The notes under the pieces: generated by a model | Databases searched by the model: none | Seen by the model: only the letters and a program-made list of their open reading frames with translations | What the model was told of the DNA's origin: nothing | Program-made: the position numbers and the translations under genes | In this document: positions 31,334-34,501 of the stretch, one piece after another | How the letters are laid out: each line of letters starts with the position of its first letter | How positions within the stretch are numbered: position 1 is the first letter of the stretch | Assembly (NCBI GenBank): GCA_005879255.1 | Contig: VBKY01000032.1 | Location: 10,621-45,121 of the forward strand | DNA length: 34,501 bases | DNA from: Deltaproteobacteria bacterium | GTDB lineage: Bacteria > Desulfobacterota_B > Binatia > UBA9968 | Reading direction: 5' to 3'

Positions 31334-32356
31334 GTGAAGTGTAAGTCGTTGCCGCCCTTGGTGAGCGCGATTGCCGCCGTGGCGGCGGGAATTGTCGTTT
31401 TCGTTCATGGGTCTCCGCTCGCGCAAGAGTCAAATCTCACGACTCTCATGGTTGGCGGAGGAAGCTTTACGACATCCATTGCTCAATCCAACGGGATGTT
31501 CGCCAAATACGGTCTGCGAATTGAGCTGCCCCGGTCGGCCGCTGGAGGCTCGGAAGAGGTGCGCCGATGGCTCGCTTCCGGCGAATTGGACCTCGCCGAT
31601 TACGGCGTCGATAACGCCATTGCGATGGTGGAAAACGCCGGCGTGGACGTGATTCTTGTTGCCGCCACGGACTACACGCCGACCGAACTCATGGCCCAGT
31701 CGGAAATCAAATCACTCGCGGATCTACGCGGCAAGACCGTCCTAGTCGATGCGCCGAATACACAGAACGCGCTCGCGCTGAAAAAAATTCTCTCCACCGC
31801 CGGTCTCAATCCGGGAAGCGATTACCAGATGAAGGAGGCCGGCGGCACGACGGCGCGCGTTGCCGCGATGCTGAAGCACAAGGAATATGCGGCGACCATG
31901 GCCTCCGGTCAGACGGCGGTTCGAGCGCGGCAAGCAGGCCTGGTGAGTCTCGCTGCGACGTCGAGTATCTTTGGGCCGGTGCTGCGCTACGGTGTCTTCA
32001 CGCGCCGCCAGTGGGCGAAGGAGAATAGCAATCTGCTCGTTCGTTACCTCGCGGCCCACATCGAAGCGCAACGCTGGATCATGGATCCGGCGAACAAGAA
32101 CAAGGTGATCGATATCGTTGCCCAGCAAGGAAAGCTGTCGCGCGATCTGGCCGGCGGAATTTATGAAATGGACACAGGCCCGAACGGCCTCGCCAAGGAT
32201 GCGGCGATCGACGTTGCGCGCTTTAGTAACGTGCTCAAATTCCGCGCCGAGGTGGAGGGAAGCTGGGGCGGCAAAGCACCCGCCCCCGACCGTTACTATG
32301 ACGTTTCTTATTACGAAAAGGCGCTGGCGATGGTGAACGCCAACGCCCTTAAGTGA
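31334..32356 (+). CDS. NMT1/SsuA-like periplasmic substrate-binding protein
   Basis: A 340-residue protein with a signal peptide (PLVSAIAAVAAGIVVFVHGS, then PLAQ). The mature part reads LMVGGGSFTTSIAQSNGMFA, KYGLRIELPRSAAGG, WLASGELDLADYGVDNAIAM, then IKSLADLRGKTVLVDAPNTQ and AATMASGQTAVRARQAG. It keeps the type II fold order but is more distant from the two previous SBPs. The start is GTG 31334, only 20 bases after the previous gene, so one transcript is likely. No transporter membrane gene follows; the next genes run in the opposite direction. Confidence 0.85.
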   Translation: MKCKSLPPLVSAIAAVAAGIVVFVHGSPLAQESNLTTLMVGGGSFTTSIAQSNGMFAKYGLRIELPRSAAGGSEEVRRWLASGELDLADYGVDNAIAMVENAGVDVILVAATDYTPTELMAQSEIKSLADLRGKTVLVDAPNTQNALALKKILSTAGLNPGSDYQMKEAGGTTARVAAMLKHKEYAATMASGQTAVRARQAGLVSLAATSSIFGPVLRYGVFTRRQWAKENSNLLVRYLAAHIEAQRWIMDPANKNKVIDIVAQQGKLSRDLAGGIYEMDTGPNGLAKDAAIDVARFSNVLKFRAEVEGSWGGKAPAPDRYYDVSYYEKALAMVNANALK

Positions 32357-32397
32357 AATTCAGCGGGTAATTTCTCCGGTCTCCGGCACGACCGCCA

Positions 32398-33453
32398 TTA
32401 TCCACCTTTGCGGCTGATTTCTTTTAAAAGCTTCTCCCAGCGTTCGATATCCTTTTCGTATTTTTCGGTGGCTACGCCGTGATCCGGACGCCAGCGTTTG
32501 AAGCCCAAGTTTTTCGCTGCGCTGCCATATTCGAATTTTTCCAGAACCGCTTGGCCTTCCGGCCCGAGAAGATAGTCCGCCAACAGCAAAGCGGCGTGGG
32601 GATGAGGCGGTTGGACGGCGATGGCGGCGCCGCCGACGTTTGTCGGTACGATGTCCATGGGAACCCAATCCACCGGAGCGCCTTTGGCGATGGCGTTCAA
32701 GGTATGGTTACGAAAAATCGCGGGCGATGCGAGAACTTCACCCGAGGCGATCAGATCGAGAAGCGCCGGCGGGATAATCGTGTGTAGCGCAATCTCTCGC
32801 GCCTTGAGCTTTTTGACCAGCTCTAGGCCTCTGGTTTTGATGATCGCGCCGATCACTTTGTAGGCAGGATCGCTGACTGATACTCCCATGCGGCCCTTAA
32901 GCTCCGCATGCAGCAGGCCCTCGTAGTTCTTCGGCACGGCGTTCTTGGAAAGAAGCTTCGTGTTGTAAGCAAAGCCGATGTAAGACTCGCGGGCAATGCC
33001 CCAGAAATACAAACCGCGCTCGCCCTTCTCTTTGGCGTCTTCAGGGTAGGAAGCAAAATGGGGTGAATGGTACGGGCGCAACAGAAAAGCGTCGCGCATG
33101 AACATGAGATTACCCTCGGTGGTCTCCACTGCGTCGGCAATATATTTCTTGGCCTTCGATTCTTCATACATTCGAGTCGTCATGTCCGAGCCGGAGACCC
33201 GATAGGCGTCCACTTTTACGCCGGAATATTTGCTTTCAAAGGCTTTCACCATTCCCTTGTATGAATCGCCGGCCAGCGAGGTGTACCAAGTTACTTTTCC
33301 CTCGTTTTTCGCGCCGGCGTAAAGAACCTGCTCGCGATCTTTGCCGTTGTAAGTTACCAGCTCGGCAATCGTCATCGGTTTGCGCGCCTGGGCGAAAAGC
33401 GGCTTGGGAAATAGGACTGATAAGACAATTAGGACTAGTACTACGGAGTTCAT
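32398..33453 (-). CDS. Extracellular solute-binding protein, iron(III)-type
   Basis: A 351-residue protein with a signal peptide (MNSVVLVLIVLSVLFPKPLF, then AQ). The mature part reads AELVTYNGKDREQVLYAGAK, NEGKVTWYTSLAGDSYKGMV, FESKYSGVKVDAYRVSGSD, then YNTKLLSKNAVPKNYEGLLH and PPHPHAALLLADYLLGPEGQ, blocks of the PF13416/PF13531 group. It is a tandem duplicate of the next gene, which keeps NGLDREQVLYTGAK and PPHPHAALLLIDFLL. GAGGAG lies about ten bases before the ATG. It converges with the NMT1-type SBP at 31334-32356 with only 41 bases between. Ligand unknown. Confidence 0.87.
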   Translation of the reverse strand: MNSVVLVLIVLSVLFPKPLFAQARKPMTIAELVTYNGKDREQVLYAGAKNEGKVTWYTSLAGDSYKGMVKAFESKYSGVKVDAYRVSGSDMTTRMYEESKAKKYIADAVETTEGNLMFMRDAFLLRPYHSPHFASYPEDAKEKGERGLYFWGIARESYIGFAYNTKLLSKNAVPKNYEGLLHAELKGRMGVSVSDPAYKVIGAIIKTRGLELVKKLKAREIALHTIIPPALLDLIASGEVLASPAIFRNHTLNAIAKGAPVDWVPMDIVPTNVGGAAIAVQPPHPHAALLLADYLLGPEGQAVLEKFEYGSAAKNLGFKRWRPDHGVATEKYEKDIERWEKLLKEISRKGG

Positions 33454-33476
33454 TGTCGGAGGGCTCCTCTAGTCTC

Positions 33477-34501
33477 TTATCGCTGGGTGATTTCTTTCGC
33501 CAGCTTTTCCCATCTGGCGCTATCTGCTTCCAAATCCGCCAGAGGCCGGCCGCGGTCCTGATACCAGCGCTTAAAGCCATAATCCGTGGTCGGATGGCCA
33601 TACTGGAACTTATCGAGAATCTTCGCGCCGTCGTGCAGCAGGAAGTCGATCAGCAAGAGCGCCGCATGGGGATGCGGCGGTTGGGCAGGGAGGGCGACCC
33701 CGCCGCTATTGGTCGGCACCAGCTCCATCGGTATCCATCCTAGCGAAGAACCTTTTGCAGCGGAGACCAGCGCGTGATTGCGAAAGATATGAAACGAAGT
33801 GCCGATCTCGCCGGACGCAATTAAATCGGCCAAGGCCGCGCTGCTGACCGTGTACGCTTTGATTTCCTGGGATTTGAGTTTTTTCACGAATCCATCGCCT
33901 TTGATCTTGATCATGGCGCCGATCATTTTGGCGGAAGTTTCATTGAGCGTGATACCGATTTTGGTTTTCAATTCGGAGTGCAACAGCCCGTCAAAACCTT
34001 TGGGAACCGCATTCGGCGAAATTTGCGTCTTGTTGTAACCGAAGCCGAGGTAGGATTCCCTTATGGTGGTCCAGAACGTGAGATGCTTGTCGGCCTTTTC
34101 TTGGGCGTCGTCCGGATACTTGTCCAGAGACGGAGAAAAATAGGGACGCAACAACTGGCTCACCTTGGAGGTCATCAAAGAGTCCTCGGTGGTCTCCAGC
34201 GCGTCAAAGATCGGACGGCGCGCTTTGGCTTCTTCGGTCATCCGCGGCACCAGTTCGCTGTCGCCAGCGCGGTAAGGCACTCCTGGATATTTTGCTTCAA
34301 ACGCGCGGGCGATCGCTTTGTAGGAATCTCCTGCGAGCGACGTATACCAAACGATTTTTCCCTCGCCTTTGGCACCCGTGTAGAGCACCTGCTCTCGATC
34401 GAGTCCGTTGTAGGTCGCGATTTCGGCGACTGCGGTGGGCTTACGAGGTTGGGACCAGAGCTGTGAGGGCAAAAGCATCATCAAGAGAAATATCGCGAGT
34501 T
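33477..34501 (-). CDS. Extracellular solute-binding protein, iron(III)-type, 5' end beyond the window
   Basis: The frame stays open to the edge and reads LAIFLLMMLLPSQLWSQ, the hydrophobic core and cut site of a signal peptide, so the true start lies outside. ATG or TTG codons at 34478-34484 would cut into that core and are unlikely. The mature part reads AEIATYNGLDREQVLYTGAK, GEGKIVWYTSLAGDSYKAIA and FEAKYPGVPYRAGDSELVPR. FGYNKTQISPNAVPKGFDGLLHSELKTKIG follows, with the same layout as its tandem neighbour 23 bases downstream. The pair is clearly a duplication with moderate divergence. The two may bind related ligands for the same system. Confidence 0.87.
   Translation of the reverse strand, partial: LAIFLLMMLLPSQLWSQPRKPTAVAEIATYNGLDREQVLYTGAKGEGKIVWYTSLAGDSYKAIARAFEAKYPGVPYRAGDSELVPRMTEEAKARRPIFDALETTEDSLMTSKVSQLLRPYFSPSLDKYPDDAQEKADKHLTFWTTIRESYLGFGYNKTQISPNAVPKGFDGLLHSELKTKIGITLNETSAKMIGAMIKIKGDGFVKKLKSQEIKAYTVSSAALADLIASGEIGTSFHIFRNHALVSAAKGSSLGWIPMELVPTNSGGVALPAQPPHPHAALLLIDFLLHDGAKILDKFQYGHPTTDYGFKRWYQDRGRPLADLEADSARWEKLAKEITQR

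Noticed and set aside
1..34501. tRNA or rRNA genes
   Set aside because: I looked for T-loop and acceptor-stem patterns and conserved rRNA segments and saw none; a model-based scan would be needed to be certain.

Overview
The window looks like a chromosomal stretch of an uncultivated, moderately high-GC bacterium, probably a free-living soil or sediment Gram-negative. The evidence is the pairing of many periplasmic solute-binding proteins (SBPs) with PF04909 amidohydrolases, a tripartite tricarboxylate transporter (TTT), signal peptides of the Sec type, and many short palindromic intergenic repeats. I infer something like a deltaproteobacterial/Binatota or proteobacterial MAG; nothing in the sequence (no rRNA, tRNA or marker gene) fixes the taxon.

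Layout. (1) 1-5.1 kb is a decayed patch: a frameshifted DHA2 drug exporter, a frameshifted DUF998 membrane protein coupled to an isoprenylcysteine methyltransferase-like protein, a 34-nt group II intron domain-V relic, a small membrane protein, and a DUF433 antitoxin with a broken PIN-like toxin. (2) 5.1-17.9 kb is a long minus-strand cluster. In transcription order it holds a ComA-like protein, an SBP without signal peptide, an iron-type SBP, another SBP without signal peptide, a transposase (RayT) relic, an amidohydrolase stump, two coupled amidohydrolases, an iron-type SBP, a frameshifted SBP paralogue, and tctC-tctA-tctB. (3) 18.4-20.0 kb, plus strand: a GlcG/HbpS-like protein coupled to a protein made of three fused RidA domains. 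(4) 20.0-22.3 kb: a MITE-like repeat whose right end carries an intact ISNCY-like insertion sequence with an accessory gene. (5) 22.4-24.5 kb: an ArsR-type regulator with a clear promoter/operator, SRPBCC (AHSA1) proteins, a VOC protein and a broken copy of a small repeated gene. (6) 24.6-34.5 kb: an iron-type SBP, an intact copy of the small gene, a secreted alpha/beta hydrolase, an SBP-amidohydrolase pair, two more NMT1-type SBPs, and two tandem iron-type SBPs running off the window.

Together the genes suggest uptake and hydrolytic or decarboxylative breakdown of organic acids or aromatic/cyclic compounds: TctCAB imports a carboxylate, many SBPs offer binding specificities, and the amidohydrolases and hydrolase would act on the ligands. 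The striking feature is that there are twelve SBP genes but no ABC permease or ATPase; TctA/TctB are the only import membrane components. Three SBPs have no signal peptide, so they may be cytoplasmic proteins with the SBP fold. The window also has an unusual number of one-base frame breaks and gene stumps, either genuine decay or residual indels in the assembly.
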